A DNA stretch of 64,000 bases from Oryzisolibacter sp. LB2S (GTDB lineage: Bacteria; Pseudomonadota; Gammaproteobacteria; Burkholderiales; Burkholderiaceae_C). The stretch covers positions 3,252,494 through 3,316,493 of the forward strand of contig NZ_CP160388.1 in assembly GCF_040732315.1 (NCBI RefSeq), read 5' to 3'. The translations under genes were made by a program, and so were the position numbers. The notes beneath the pieces were generated by a model that made no database searches, was not told the DNA's origin, and saw only the letters and a program-made list of their open reading frames with translations. Positions 28,308 to 36,624 of the stretch are shown here, in pieces; within the stretch, counting starts at the first letter, position 1; every line of letters begins with the position of its first letter.

Positions 28308-28841
28308 TTAACGGCACTCGGACGGTGCGTACTTGGCGGGCAGGGGGGTCGCAGGCGCGACAGCGTTGTTGCCCAAGCCGCGCGCGGTCGACGTGGTGTT
28401 GGTAGACGAGGTGCAGGCCCAGTCGATGGCACCCGTGGCACCAGCGGCCAACGCAACGTTGTTCACATTCGGCCGAAACACCACGTTCGTGCCAGCGGCG
28501 TCGGTCGGCAGGCCGGAGGTGGCCGCAGCAGCCGTGGTCACGGTGATATCGCCGGTTGCGGTATCGATCGTGATGCCACCAACGAACTTGCTGGTCTTCT
28601 CGGCGGCAGGGCGGGCGTTGTATTCCGTCGCCGCAGCGGTCACGCCGGCCAGGCTGTCGCTTTGGAAGGCTTCGCTGATCAGGCTCTTGGGCGAGGATGC
28701 AGCAATGAGCACCTCCGAGACCTTGGAGCGCACGGTGTAGTCTTGATACGCCGGCAAGGCCACGGCAGCCAAAATGCCGATGATCGCCACCACGATCATC
28801 AGTTCGATCAGGGTAAAGCCCTTTTGCAGTTGCGTTTTCAT
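28308..28841 (-). CDS. pilA: Type IV major pilin (first tandem copy)
   Basis: A 177-residue prepilin with a short leader MKTQLQKG cut before [20 protein letters not shown], Glu5 present. The globular domain ends with a two-cysteine loop (DWACTSS ... APSECR). The ATG at 28841 has GAGGAGTTTGCA upstream, a strong ribosome-binding site. A canonical sigma-54 promoter lies 52 bp upstream and a terminator follows, as expected for a highly expressed major pilin under PilR control. The gene symbol is by family; which of the two copies is the main pilin is inferred from promoter quality. Confidence 0.93.
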   Translation of the reverse strand: MKTQLQKGFTLIELMIVVAIIGILAAVALPAYQDYTVRSKVSEVLIAASSPKSLISEAFQSDSLAGVTAAATEYNARPAAEKTSKFVGGITIDTATGDITVTTAAAATSGLPTDAAGTNVVFRPNVNNVALAAGATGAIDWACTSSTNTTSTARGLGNNAVAPATPLPAKYAPSECR

Positions 28842-28892
28842 TGCAAACTCCTCTTTGAAAAACGGGCACGGGGCCCGGACGCAGACTGCAAC

Positions 28893-28907
28893 GCAAGCGC
28901 CGTGCCA
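28893..28907 (-). promoter_or_regulatory. Sigma-54 promoter of the first pilin
   Basis: On the - strand the sequence is TGGCACGGCGCTTGC, a perfect match to TGGCAC-N5-TTGC. The start codon is 52 bp downstream, with the predicted transcript start near 28882. Sigma-54 control by the PilS-PilR pair is established for pilA in Pseudomonas and related bacteria. Confidence 0.85.
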
Positions 28908-28987
28908 GCCTGCGGCGCCGTGCCTGCGGGCCAGATGTATCCATTTGTCGTCAACACAAAAGGACACATCACGTTACGTCGCTGCCA

Positions 28988-29033
28988 TGTTGCGACAAAC
29001 GGTTGCGACATGTCGCAAATTTTGCGCGACACC
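28988..29033. promoter_or_regulatory. Cluster of TGTCGC boxes (candidate PilR upstream activating sites)
   Basis: Four boxes of TGTCGC(A) or its complement lie here; two form a perfect 16-bp palindrome TTGCGACATGTCGCAA (29003-29018). They are 80-140 bp upstream of the sigma-54 promoter, the usual distance for an enhancer-binding protein, and TGTC repeats resemble PilR sites. They are also 35-80 bp upstream of the divergent gene at 29068, so they might serve both. Confidence 0.55.
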
Positions 29034-29067
29034 AACATCTGGCGGGTGCGCCCCATAGAATCGCCCC

Positions 29068-29595
29068 ATGTCCATTGCGCCCACCGCCCCCTGCATCAGC
29101 CTGCACACCGCCGCCGTGCTCACGGGGCGCAGCCTGCGCACCTGGCAGCGGCGCATCGAGGAAGGGGCCGTGCCGCGCCTGGGCGATGAGCGCGGGCGGG
29201 CGCTGGTGGCGGTCGATGCGGTGCTGCCGGCGCTGGCGCTGCCGCTGGGCGAGGCGGAGGTCGCGCTGCTGGTGCGCGCCGACCACGGCGAGGCGGCTGC
29301 CCAGGCCGAGCTGGGCGCGCTGTTTGCGCTGGCCGCCCTGCGCGGCCCCGAGGACGCGACCGCCCACCTGGGGCCTGCCCTGCATTTTTTGACCCGCGCC
29401 GCCGACCAGGGCGAGGCCGACGCCATGCACTGGCTGGGCCTGCTGCACGCGGCCGGGCTGTGCGATGCGGCCGAGCGCGACGCCCAGGCCCTGATGTGGG
29501 TGGCCAGGGCCGCGGCGCATGGCCATGCGATTGCGGCGCGGCAGGTGGCGGCGCTGCTGCCTGCGGGTGGCGGCAGTCAGGCTGCGCAGCAATAA
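29068..29595 (+). CDS. HTH-like protein with Sel1-type repeats
   Basis: A 175-residue protein of unknown function. Residues about 8-50 (ISLHTAAVLTGRSLRTWQRR ... GDERGRALV) look like a MerR/excisionase-type helix-turn-helix that reads a promoter. The rest is alpha-helical with Sel1-like repeats (AAAQAELGALFALAALRGPE, then DQGEADAMHWLGLLHAAG and HGHAIAARQVAALL). No signal peptide or membrane segment. It is divergent from the pilins across a region carrying the palindrome at 29003-29018. A regulatory role in piliation is an inference from position only. Confidence 0.75.
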   Translation: MSIAPTAPCISLHTAAVLTGRSLRTWQRRIEEGAVPRLGDERGRALVAVDAVLPALALPLGEAEVALLVRADHGEAAAQAELGALFALAALRGPEDATAHLGPALHFLTRAADQGEADAMHWLGLLHAAGLCDAAERDAQALMWVARAAAHGHAIAARQVAALLPAGGGSQAAQQ

Positions 29596-29596
29596 A

Positions 29597-29641
29597 GATA
29601 GCTGCCGACGCTTGCCGGGCAAGGGCTGGAGCCCATTTTTG
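29597..29641 (-). repeat. Dispersed palindromic repeat, copy 2
   Basis: GATAGCTGCCGACGCTTGCC to GCTGGAGCCCATTTTTG: the reverse orientation of the family. It starts 1 bp after the stop codon of the Sel1-type gene. Confidence 0.7.
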
Positions 29642-29912
29642 CCTGATTTTTGAGATGCCTCAGAGGGCACCTAGGAATACCACGCCATTCCGGCGAAAGC
29701 CGGAATGACGGTGATCTGAGGTATGTGCCTGATCAGATCCCTCTACGCTTTGGTGTAGAGGGAGAAGCGGCCGCCAGCCCCGTCAGCATGGTGAAGCCTT
29801 CCATGGAAAACCTGTGTAGATACCTGTGCCCTCTGCGGTGGTGCCGGGCCTGCGGTGTCGATGCTTGGGTGCCGGCAGAATGCCGGCGCTCCCGGGGCGC
29901 TCCCGGGGGCGT
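29642..29912. other. Intergenic region with REP-like hairpins
   Basis: No gene seen. It holds a REP-like inverted repeat CATTCCGGCGAAAGCCGGAATG (about 29682-29703, written here as its two arms around GAAA) and a hairpin CCCTCTAC-N8-GTAGAGGG (29739-29762). The end (29870-29912) is a GC-rich stretch running into the kinase 3' end. Confidence 0.6.
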
Positions 29913-30683
29913 TCAGGCCGCAGGCCAGTCGAGCGTGATGCGGCAGCCGGCGCCGGGCCGGGCCGTGGCGCCTATGGTGGCGCCGTGGCGCTGGGCTATG
30001 GCGCGGCACAGCGCAAGGCCGGCGCCCACGCCGGCAAAGTCGGCCTCGCGGTGCAGGCGCTGGAAGACGCCGAACAGCTGCCCGGCGCGCGCATCGTCAA
30101 AGCCCACGCCGTTGTCCTGCACGGTGATGTGCACGCGCCCCGGCGCCGCCGCCTGGGCATGGATGGTGACCTGCGCCTCGGCCACGCCGCACGTGAACTT
30201 GAGGGCGTTGGCCAGCAGCTCCGTCAGCAGCTGGGCGAGTTGCTCGGCATCGGCCTGCACGGCGGGCATGGCGGGGGCGATGTGCCATTGCAGGCCCTCG
30301 ACCGCGCTGCCCAGGGCGGCGCGCGCCTGATCGACGGCGGCGCCCAGGTCCACGCCCTGCAGCCGCAGCGGCGCGCGCTGGGCGCGCGATATCGCCTGCA
30401 GGCCGTCGATCATCAGGGCCATGCGGCGCGCGGACTGCTCCATGGTGGCGAGGAAGTCCAGCGCCTCGTCCACCTGGGGGTGCTGGCCTGCGGGGAGCTC
30501 CTGCAGCAGCTCGCGCACGAGGGCGCCGTAGGAGGTGACATGACGCAGCGGCGCGCGCAGGTCGTGCGAGACGCCGCGCAGATAGTCCTCCTGCGCGGCG
30601 CTCATGCGGGCGATCTGTTCGTGCGCGGCGGCCAGCTCGGCCTGCAGGGTGGCGAGGGTGGGTGGGGGGGCGTCGTCCGTCAT
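29913..30683 (-). CDS. Histidine kinase without sensor domain
   Basis: A 256-residue protein. A short N-terminal helix (LATLQAELAAAHEQIARMSA) precedes the HisKA domain with H-box SHDLRAPLRHV (His about residue 40), then HATPase with N-box ELLANALKFT, G1 DNGVGFDD and G2 FAGVGAGLAL. There is no transmembrane or PAS region and no response regulator next to it, so it is an orphan or a fragment of a larger sensor. The layout resembles the C-terminal half of phytochrome-like or bacteriophytochrome kinases. Start ATG at 30683. Confidence 0.85.
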   Translation of the reverse strand: MTDDAPPPTLATLQAELAAAHEQIARMSAAQEDYLRGVSHDLRAPLRHVTSYGALVRELLQELPAGQHPQVDEALDFLATMEQSARRMALMIDGLQAISRAQRAPLRLQGVDLGAAVDQARAALGSAVEGLQWHIAPAMPAVQADAEQLAQLLTELLANALKFTCGVAEAQVTIHAQAAAPGRVHITVQDNGVGFDDARAGQLFGVFQRLHREADFAGVGAGLALCRAIAQRHGATIGATARPGAGCRITLDWPAA

Positions 30684-30702
30684 GGGGTGGCGGGGAATGG
30701 GG

Positions 30703-30830
30703 GCTGTCGCTCCCTCTCCCGCGGGCGGGAGAGGGCTGGGGTGAGGGTGTTTTTCATGAGCGTGGCGCTCAAACTACCCCCTCACCCCTGCCCTCTCCCC
30801 CAGGGGGGAGAGGGAGTTTGGGAGTCAGGG
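30703..30830. repeat. GC-rich inverted repeat pair (CCCTCTCCC type)
   Basis: CTCCCTCTCCCGCGGGCGGG and its inverted partner CCCTCTCCCCCAGGGGGGAG are about 60 bp apart. The same type of sequence occurs at about 58533-58685 and in part at 44925-44960. It is a widespread proteobacterial intergenic palindrome and probably forms cruciforms or transcript hairpins between the kinase and glmU. Confidence 0.7.
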
Positions 30831-30840
30831 AAGGCCGGCG

Positions 30841-32265
30841 TCACCTGGCCTGCTTGGCCGGGCGCTGCCAGCCCGCGATGCTGACCTGCTTGCCGCGCGC
30901 CACGCTCAGGGCGCCGGGGGGCGTGTCCTTGGTGATGGTGGAGCCGCCGCCCACGGTGCCGCCCGCGCCCAGGGTGACGGGCGCGACCAGCACGCAGTTG
31001 CTGCCCACGTGCACGTCGGCCTCTATCACGGTGCGGTGCTTGTTCGCGCCGTCGTAGTTGGCGGTGATGCTGCCCGCGCCGTAGTTGACACGCTCGCCCA
31101 CGGTGGCGTCGCCCAGGTAGGCCAGGTGGTTGGCCTTGGCGCCGGCGGCCAGGCTGGAGTTCTTGACCTCGACGAAGTTGCCGATGTGCACCTCGCGCCC
31201 CAGGTCGGCGCCCGGGCGCAGGCGCGCGAACGGGCCGACGAGCGCGCCCTCGCCCACCTGGGCGCCGGCCTTTTCGCCGTCGATATGGGTGTAGGGGTGG
31301 ATGACGGCGCCCGCGGCGATGCGCGCGTTGCTGATGTGGCAGTGCGCGCCGATCTGCACGCCCTCGCCCAGCTCCACGCGGCCCGTGAAGATGCAGCCGA
31401 CGTCGATCTCCACGTCCTGCGCGCAGAGGAGCTCGGCGCGGCGGCCGCGCGCGTCGTCGCGCAGGTCAAAGCGCGCCGGGTCCATCAGGCGCACGCCCTG
31501 CTCCATGAGGGCGGTGGCCTGGCGCAGCTGGTGCGCGCGCTCCAGTTCTGCCAGCTGCACGGGGCTGTTCACGCCGGCGACCTGCAGCGCGTCCGTGATG
31601 CGGTGCGCCACCACGGGCACGCCATCCTGCACGGCCATGGCGACGATGTCGGTCAGGTAGTACTCGCCCTGGGCGTTGTCATTCGTCAGGCGCGCAAGCC
31701 AGCCGGCCAGCAGGCGCGCGGGCACGGCCATGATGCCGCTGTAGATCTCTTGAATAGCGCGCTCTTCGGCGCTGGCGTCCTTGTGCTCGACGATGCGCTG
31801 CACGGTGCCCTGCGCGCCGCGCACGATGCGGCCGTAGCCCGTGGGGTCGGGCAGGGTGACGGTGAGCAGCGCCAGGCGCTCGCCGCCCGCGGCATCGACC
31901 AAGGCAGCGAGCGTGGCTGCCTGGGTCAGCGGCACGTCGCCCGAGAGCACGACGACCATGCCGTCGCCGGCCAGCCGTGGCACGGCCTGCTGCACGGCGT
32001 GGCCGGTGCCGAGCTGCGGCTCCTGGCGCACAAAACACAGGTCAAATTGGCCTCCAGCGCCCGTCCCACCTGTGCAGGCAGCTTGTACTTCTGTAGCGCC
32101 ATGGCCCGTGACCACCACCACGCGCCGCGCCTGCAGGCTGGCCGCCTGGTCCAGCACATGGTGCAGCAGCGGCCGGCCGGCCAGGCGCTGCAATACCTTG
32201 GGGGTGCGGCTTTTCATGCGCGTGCCCTTGCCCGCGGCCATGATGATGATGTCCAGTGCTGTCAT
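30841..32265 (-). CDS. glmU: Bifunctional UDP-GlcNAc pyrophosphorylase / GlcN-1-P acetyltransferase
   Basis: A 474-residue GlmU. The uridyltransferase domain starts IIIMAAGKGTRMKS and has LGTGHAVQQAVP; the C-terminal left-handed beta helix has the hexapeptide pattern and the acetyltransferase signature VEVKNSSLAAGAKANHLAYL. It makes UDP-GlcNAc, used for peptidoglycan and for WecB/WecC. The ATG at 32265 is preferred over an upstream TTG. Residues about 61-76, between GHGATEV and FVRQEPQ, are encoded by a dispersed repeat and make this loop roughly nine residues longer than in E. coli GlmU. Confidence 0.96.
   Translation of the reverse strand: MTALDIIIMAAGKGTRMKSRTPKVLQRLAGRPLLHHVLDQAASLQARRVVVVTGHGATEVQAACTGGTGAGGQFDLCFVRQEPQLGTGHAVQQAVPRLAGDGMVVVLSGDVPLTQAATLAALVDAAGGERLALLTVTLPDPTGYGRIVRGAQGTVQRIVEHKDASAEERAIQEIYSGIMAVPARLLAGWLARLTNDNAQGEYYLTDIVAMAVQDGVPVVAHRITDALQVAGVNSPVQLAELERAHQLRQATALMEQGVRLMDPARFDLRDDARGRRAELLCAQDVEIDVGCIFTGRVELGEGVQIGAHCHISNARIAAGAVIHPYTHIDGEKAGAQVGEGALVGPFARLRPGADLGREVHIGNFVEVKNSSLAAGAKANHLAYLGDATVGERVNYGAGSITANYDGANKHRTVIEADVHVGSNCVLVAPVTLGAGGTVGGGSTITKDTPPGALSVARGKQVSIAGWQRPAKQAR
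32043..32098 (+). repeat. Dispersed palindromic repeat, copy 3 (inside glmU)
   Basis: CAAATTGGCCTCCAGCGCCC to GGCAGCTTGTACTTCTGTAG fits the family ends (AAATTGGCCTCCAGCGC and GGCAGCTxT). It is read in frame on the - strand as part of GlmU. Confidence 0.6.
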
Positions 32266-32370
32266 GTGTGGTGAATGTGGTGGCAAATCGGCTCTGGCCG
32301 GCGGGCCCCATGCCCGCCGACAAACCTCGCATTATCCGGCGCCACCCGGGCCGCACAGCGTCAACAAGCT

Positions 32371-32715
32371 TCAGGCGGGGCAGGTCGCGGGCTCGATGCC
32401 GGCCACCTGGCGACCCGCAGACCGGGCCACGGCCGGGCGGAGCCATTGGTATTGCAGCGCCTCGTGGCCCAGGGGCTCGATCACGACATGGCGGCCCGGC
32501 GCCAGGGCGAGGCTCTGGCCGGGCCGCAGCAGCAGGTCGCCCGAGCCCTCATGCCAGCCATGCGGGCCGTCGTCCAGCGTCACCCACGCGCGACCGGCGA
32601 GCACGTGCAGCTGCATGGCGTGCCGGAGGAGCAGGCTGCGCGTCGTGCCGACGGCGAGAAGGCAGCGGCCGTGGCCCTGGGATTGTTGCGAATTGAGAAC
32701 ATGTACCGCGCTCAT
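32371..32715 (-). CDS. DUF2917-type small protein
   Basis: A 114-residue protein whose core (LHVLAGRAWVTLDDGPHGWH then GDLLLRPGQSLALAPGRHVV) is the cupin-like DUF2917 domain common in Burkholderiales. No signal peptide, no known reaction. The ATG at 32715 has AGGAG 6 bases upstream. It is divergent from a LysR-type regulator 121 bp away, an arrangement often seen for this family, so control by that regulator is likely. Confidence 0.85.
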   Translation of the reverse strand: MSAVHVLNSQQSQGHGRCLLAVGTTRSLLLRHAMQLHVLAGRAWVTLDDGPHGWHEGSGDLLLRPGQSLALAPGRHVVIEPLGHEALQYQWLRPAVARSAGRQVAGIEPATCPA

Positions 32716-32836
32716 GATGGTCTCCTGAAAGCGTTTGCGTGGCGCCAGTTTGCGCCCGGCATGGGCCATGCGTCCAATGAAAGCGCGGCGCCTCATAGAT
32801 TCCATTCCCGCATCAATTGCGGCATCATCGACGGCC

Positions 32837-33823
32837 ATGAAAGCGCCCCCTGTCTCCACCACCCATCTGCGCACGCGGCCCGTGGCCGTCGGTCATTGGC
32901 GCGCGTTTCTGGCCGTGGCCCGGCACCTGAACTTTCGCGCCGCGGCCGAGGAGCTGGCGCTGACCCAGTCGGCCGTGAGCCGCCAGATCCAGGCGCTGGA
33001 GGACGAGGTGGGCGTGCCGCTGTTCCTGCGCCACACGCGCGCCGTGGAGCTGACGGGCGCGGGCGGCCAGCTGCTGCGCGCCGTGGCGCCGGCGCTCGAG
33101 CGCATGGACGCGGCCGTGCGCCTGGTGCGCCAGCAGGCGGGGCGCAAGAGCGTGGCGATCGCCACCTGGGCGAGCTTTGCCTCGATGTGGCTGATTCCGC
33201 GCATGGAGGAGTTCCAGCGCGAGCACCCGGACATCGACATCCGCATCGACGCGAGCGACGCCATGGTCGATCTGGAGACGGCCGACGTGGATCTGGCGCT
33301 GCGCTCGAACGTGCCCGGCAGCCAGCCGGCGGGGGCGACGCGGCTGTTCGGCGAGCAACTCGCGGTGGTGGCCAGCCCCTGGCTGCTCAAGAGCATGACG
33401 CCGATACGCGAGGCCGCGGATGTGGCGCAGTTCACGCTGATCGAGGCCGGCGACGCGCACCGCCTGCCCTATTTCGAGCTGATCACCTGGCGCCGCTGGT
33501 TCGAGGTGCACGGCCTTGCCCAGCTGCAGCCGCGGCGCTGGCTGTACTTCAACTACGCGCAGCAGATCGCCCAGGCGGCCCTGGCCGGCCAGGGCCTGGC
33601 GCTGGCGCGCACCCCGCTGGTGGCGCACAGCCTGGCCACGGGCGACCTGCTGGAGGTGCTGCCCGGCCACCGGCTGGCATCGCCCCTGGCCTATTGGCTG
33701 GTGCCGGGGCCCAGAAGCAGCGAGCGGCCCGAGGTGCAGGCCTTCTGCGCCTGGCTGCTGCTGCAGGCCGAGGCCACGCGCCGCGCGATCGGGGAGGCGG
33801 GCGAGGTCAGCGGCGGCGGCTGA
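32837..33823 (+). CDS. LysR-family regulator (GcvA-like)
   Basis: A 328-residue LTTR. The N-terminal winged helix has FLAVARHLNFRAAAEELALT and QSAVSRQIQALEDEVGVPLF; the effector-binding domain follows with the GcvA-type WLIPRMEEFQREHPDIDIR segment. The ATG at 32837 is used as the homologous region begins a few residues later. Convergent with tyrS (2 bp apart) and divergent from the DUF2917 gene. The ligand is unknown. Confidence 0.9.
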   Translation: MKAPPVSTTHLRTRPVAVGHWRAFLAVARHLNFRAAAEELALTQSAVSRQIQALEDEVGVPLFLRHTRAVELTGAGGQLLRAVAPALERMDAAVRLVRQQAGRKSVAIATWASFASMWLIPRMEEFQREHPDIDIRIDASDAMVDLETADVDLALRSNVPGSQPAGATRLFGEQLAVVASPWLLKSMTPIREAADVAQFTLIEAGDAHRLPYFELITWRRWFEVHGLAQLQPRRWLYFNYAQQIAQAALAGQGLALARTPLVAHSLATGDLLEVLPGHRLASPLAYWLVPGPRSSERPEVQAFCAWLLLQAEATRRAIGEAGEVSGGG

Positions 33824-33825
33824 GG

Positions 33826-35058
33826 TCAGCCGAGCGTCACGCGCGCGAACTTGCGCTTGCCCACCTGCACCACGTAGCTGCCCGCGGCCAGCTTCAGGCC
33901 CTTGTCGCTGACCACCGATCCATCGACGCGCACGCCGCCGCCGTCGATCAGGCGGTTGGCCTCGCTGGTCGAGGGCGCGAGGTTGGATTGCTTCAGAACA
34001 GCGCCAATGCCCAGCGGTGCGCCGGCGAGCTGCACCTCGGGGATGTCGTCGGGGATGCCGCCCTTGGCTCGGTTGATGAAGTCCTGCTCGGCCGCATCGG
34101 CCGCGGCCGCGCTGTGAAAGCGCGCCGTGATCTCCTTGGCGAGCAGCACCTTGGCGTCCTTGGGGTTGCGCCCACCCGCGACTTCGGCCTTGAGCGCGGC
34201 GATCTCGGCCAGGCTCTTGAAGGACAGCAGGGTGTACCAGTCCCACATCAGCTCGTCCGAGATGCTCAGCACCTTGGCGAACATGGTGTTGGCGTCCTCG
34301 GTGATGCCGATGTAGTTGTTCTTGGACTTGGACATCTTGTCCACGCCATCCAGGCCCACGAGCAGCGGCATGGTGAGCACGCACTGCGGCTCCTGGCCGT
34401 ATTCCTGCTGCAGATGGCGACCCATGAGCAGGTTGAACTTCTGGTCCGTGCCGCCGAGTTCAAGGTCGCTCTTCAAGGCCACCGAGTCATAGCCCTGCAA
34501 GAGCGGGTAGAGGAACTCATGCAGGCTGATGGAGTTGCCCTCGGTGAAGCGCTGGTGAAAGTCGTTGCGCTCCATCATGCGCGCCACGGTGTAGCGCGCC
34601 GCAAGCTGGATCAGGCCGCGCGTGCCCAGCGCGTCGTTCCATTCGCTGTTGTAGCGGATCTCGGTGCGCGCGGGGTCGAGCACCTTGGCGGCCTGGGTGT
34701 AGTAGGTCTCGGCGTTGACCTTGATCTGCTCGGCCGTGAGCGGCGGGCGCGTGCTGTTGCGCCCGGAAGGGTCGCCGATCAGCGTGGTGAAGTCGCCGAT
34801 CAGAAAGATCACCTGGTGGCCCAGGTCCTGCAGCTGGCGCATCTTGTTGAGCACCACGGTGTGGCCGATGTGGATGTCGGGCGCCGTCGGGTCCAGGCCC
34901 AGCTTGATGCGCAGCGGCTGGCCCGTGGCCTCGGAACGCGCCAGCTTCTGCACCCAGTCCTCGCGCGGCAGCAGCTCATCGACGCCACGCAGTGAGACTT
35001 CGAGCGCCCGCCCTACGCCATCGGTGACCGGGTATTTCGTAACAGTGGATTGATTCAT
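33826..35058 (-). CDS. tyrS: Tyrosyl-tRNA synthetase
   Basis: A 410-residue class I aminoacyl-tRNA synthetase. The HIGH motif is in [13 protein letters not shown], the KMSKS motif in [11 protein letters not shown], and a C-terminal S4 RNA-binding domain contains [15 protein letters not shown]. The form of the HIGH region puts it with TyrZ-type rather than E. coli-type enzymes. Likely essential. The gene is divergent from the M23 peptidase. Confidence 0.96.
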   Translation of the reverse strand: MNQSTVTKYPVTDGVGRALEVSLRGVDELLPREDWVQKLARSEATGQPLRIKLGLDPTAPDIHIGHTVVLNKMRQLQDLGHQVIFLIGDFTTLIGDPSGRNSTRPPLTAEQIKVNAETYYTQAAKVLDPARTEIRYNSEWNDALGTRGLIQLAARYTVARMMERNDFHQRFTEGNSISLHEFLYPLLQGYDSVALKSDLELGGTDQKFNLLMGRHLQQEYGQEPQCVLTMPLLVGLDGVDKMSKSKNNYIGITEDANTMFAKVLSISDELMWDWYTLLSFKSLAEIAALKAEVAGGRNPKDAKVLLAKEITARFHSAAAADAAEQDFINRAKGGIPDDIPEVQLAGAPLGIGAVLKQSNLAPSTSEANRLIDGGGVRVDGSVVSDKGLKLAAGSYVVQVGKRKFARVTLG

Positions 35059-35249
35059 AAGGGTTTTTAGGGTGTTACCTAGACCCCAAGGGCTATACTC
35101 TCGGGCGTTTCCAAGCTGCGGATTCTAGTAGCCCCGTCCGTTCGGACAGCCTGGGGGCCGTTTCCACGGCATCACCACATTCCTTGTGCCTGCGCGCCCG
35201 TGTGCCCCCGGTCTACGGCCCGCAAGCACATCTGCCTGGGGTAAGACTC

Positions 35250-36614
35250 TTGACCAACGGCCTGACCACCGCCGGACTGCTATTGCTCAGCCAGCTCAAG
35301 CAGACGATCCAACAACACCCGAAGCGCATCACCGCGGCCGTCGCCACCCTGCTGCTCACCGCAGGCGGCGGCGCCTTCGCCGTGGCATCCCTGGCACCCG
35401 ATCCGGCCGAGCTGCCCGTGAACATCGTGTCGCAGGTCGTGCCGTCGCTGGCCGGCGAGGCGCAGCTCTCGGCCCTGGTGGACATGCCGCCGTTCGCGCT
35501 CTACCGCTCCGACACTTCGCGCAGCTCGGACACAGCCGAGAGCCTGCTGCAGCGCATGGGCATCGCCGACCCGGCCGCGGCCGCGTTTCTGCGCGGCAAC
35601 GCCCTGGTGCGCGACCAGCTGCTGGGCCGGGCGGGCCGCGCCCTCTCGGCCGAGACCACGGACGACCATCGCCTCACGCGCCTGACGGCGCGCTGGGCTC
35701 CGGCCGAGGGCGACGAGTTCCAGCGCCTGGTGGTCGAGCGCACGAAGGACGGCGGCTTTGCCTCGCGCATCGAGACCGCCAAGCTGACCGTGGGCACGCG
35801 GCTCGCGGGCGGCGTCATCCGCAGCTCGCTGTTTGCCGCCACCGACGAGGCCCGCATCCCCGACGCCGTGGCCGTGCAGCTGGCCGATGTGTTCTCGGGC
35901 TCCATCGATTTCAGCCGCGCGCTGCGCAAGAACGACCGCTTCTCCGTGGTCTACGAAACCCTGGAGGCCGATGGCGAGCCGCTGCGCAGCGGCCGCTTGC
36001 TGAGCGCCGAATTCCAGAACGGCGACAAGTCCTACGACGCCATCTGGTTCCAGCCACCCGGCGCGGCCAAGGGCTCGTACTACACGCTGGACGGGCGGAG
36101 CATGCGCCGCGCCTACCTGACCTCGCCGGTCGAGTTCTCGCGCGTCTCCAGCGGCTTCGCGATGCGCATGCACCCCATCCACAAGACCTGGCGCGCCCAT
36201 CTGGGCACGGACTTCGCCGCGCCCACGGGCACGGCCGTGCGCACCGTGGGCGACGGCGTGGTGGACTTTGCCGGCGTGCAGAACGGCTATGGCAACGTGG
36301 TCTATGTCAAGCATGCGAACGAGCATGTCACCGTCTACGCCCACCTGAGCCGCATCGACGTGCGCAAGGGCGAGACGCTGGAACAGGGCCAGAAGATCGG
36401 CGCCGTGGGCGCCACGGGCTGGGCCACGGGCCCGCACCTGCACTTCGAATTCCGCGTGGCGGGCGAGCACCGCGACCCCATGACCATCGCCCAGCAGAGC
36501 GAGGCCGCCCAACCCGTACCGGCGGCCGCGCGCCAGGCCTTCAACCGCCTGGCGGCCGGCATGCGCGTGCAGTTGTCGTCTGCCGCGCAGATCATGCAGG
36601 CCAGCGCCGAATAA
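35250..36614 (+). CDS. M23/LytM-family peptidase
   Basis: A 454-residue cell-envelope protein. One hydrophobic segment (ITAAVATLLLTAGGGAFAVA, about 27-46) anchors it; an OapA/LysM-like region and a long middle domain (about 60-290) follow, and the LytM domain carries the zinc ligands in MHPIHKTWRAHLGTDF (His, Asp) and GPHLHFEF (HxH). It should hydrolyse peptide cross-links of peptidoglycan in the periplasm. No ATG fits; TTG at 35250 with GGGG upstream is preferred, TTG at 35184 is an alternative. It is followed 10 bp later by anmK, a peptidoglycan recycling gene. Confidence 0.88.
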   Translation: MTNGLTTAGLLLLSQLKQTIQQHPKRITAAVATLLLTAGGGAFAVASLAPDPAELPVNIVSQVVPSLAGEAQLSALVDMPPFALYRSDTSRSSDTAESLLQRMGIADPAAAAFLRGNALVRDQLLGRAGRALSAETTDDHRLTRLTARWAPAEGDEFQRLVVERTKDGGFASRIETAKLTVGTRLAGGVIRSSLFAATDEARIPDAVAVQLADVFSGSIDFSRALRKNDRFSVVYETLEADGEPLRSGRLLSAEFQNGDKSYDAIWFQPPGAAKGSYYTLDGRSMRRAYLTSPVEFSRVSSGFAMRMHPIHKTWRAHLGTDFAAPTGTAVRTVGDGVVDFAGVQNGYGNVVYVKHANEHVTVYAHLSRIDVRKGETLEQGQKIGAVGATGWATGPHLHFEFRVAGEHRDPMTIAQQSEAAQPVPAAARQAFNRLAAGMRVQLSSAAQIMQASAE

Positions 36615-36624
36615 GCGGCCCAGC

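Noticed and set aside
30703..30830. A possible small RNA gene in the hairpin-rich stretch upstream of the kinase
   Set aside because: The same GC-rich palindromes recur at about 58.6 kb and 44.9 kb, so it is a dispersed repeat and not a specific RNA gene.
32275..34995. A 906-codon open frame on the + strand
   Set aside because: It runs partly out of frame through the LysR gene and antisense to tyrS. Long empty frames are normal opposite or beside high-GC genes, and the sequence has no domain pattern.
35092..35100. TATACT as promoter of the M23 peptidase gene
   Set aside because: No acceptable -35 hexamer was found at 16-18 bp, so I left it out of the features.
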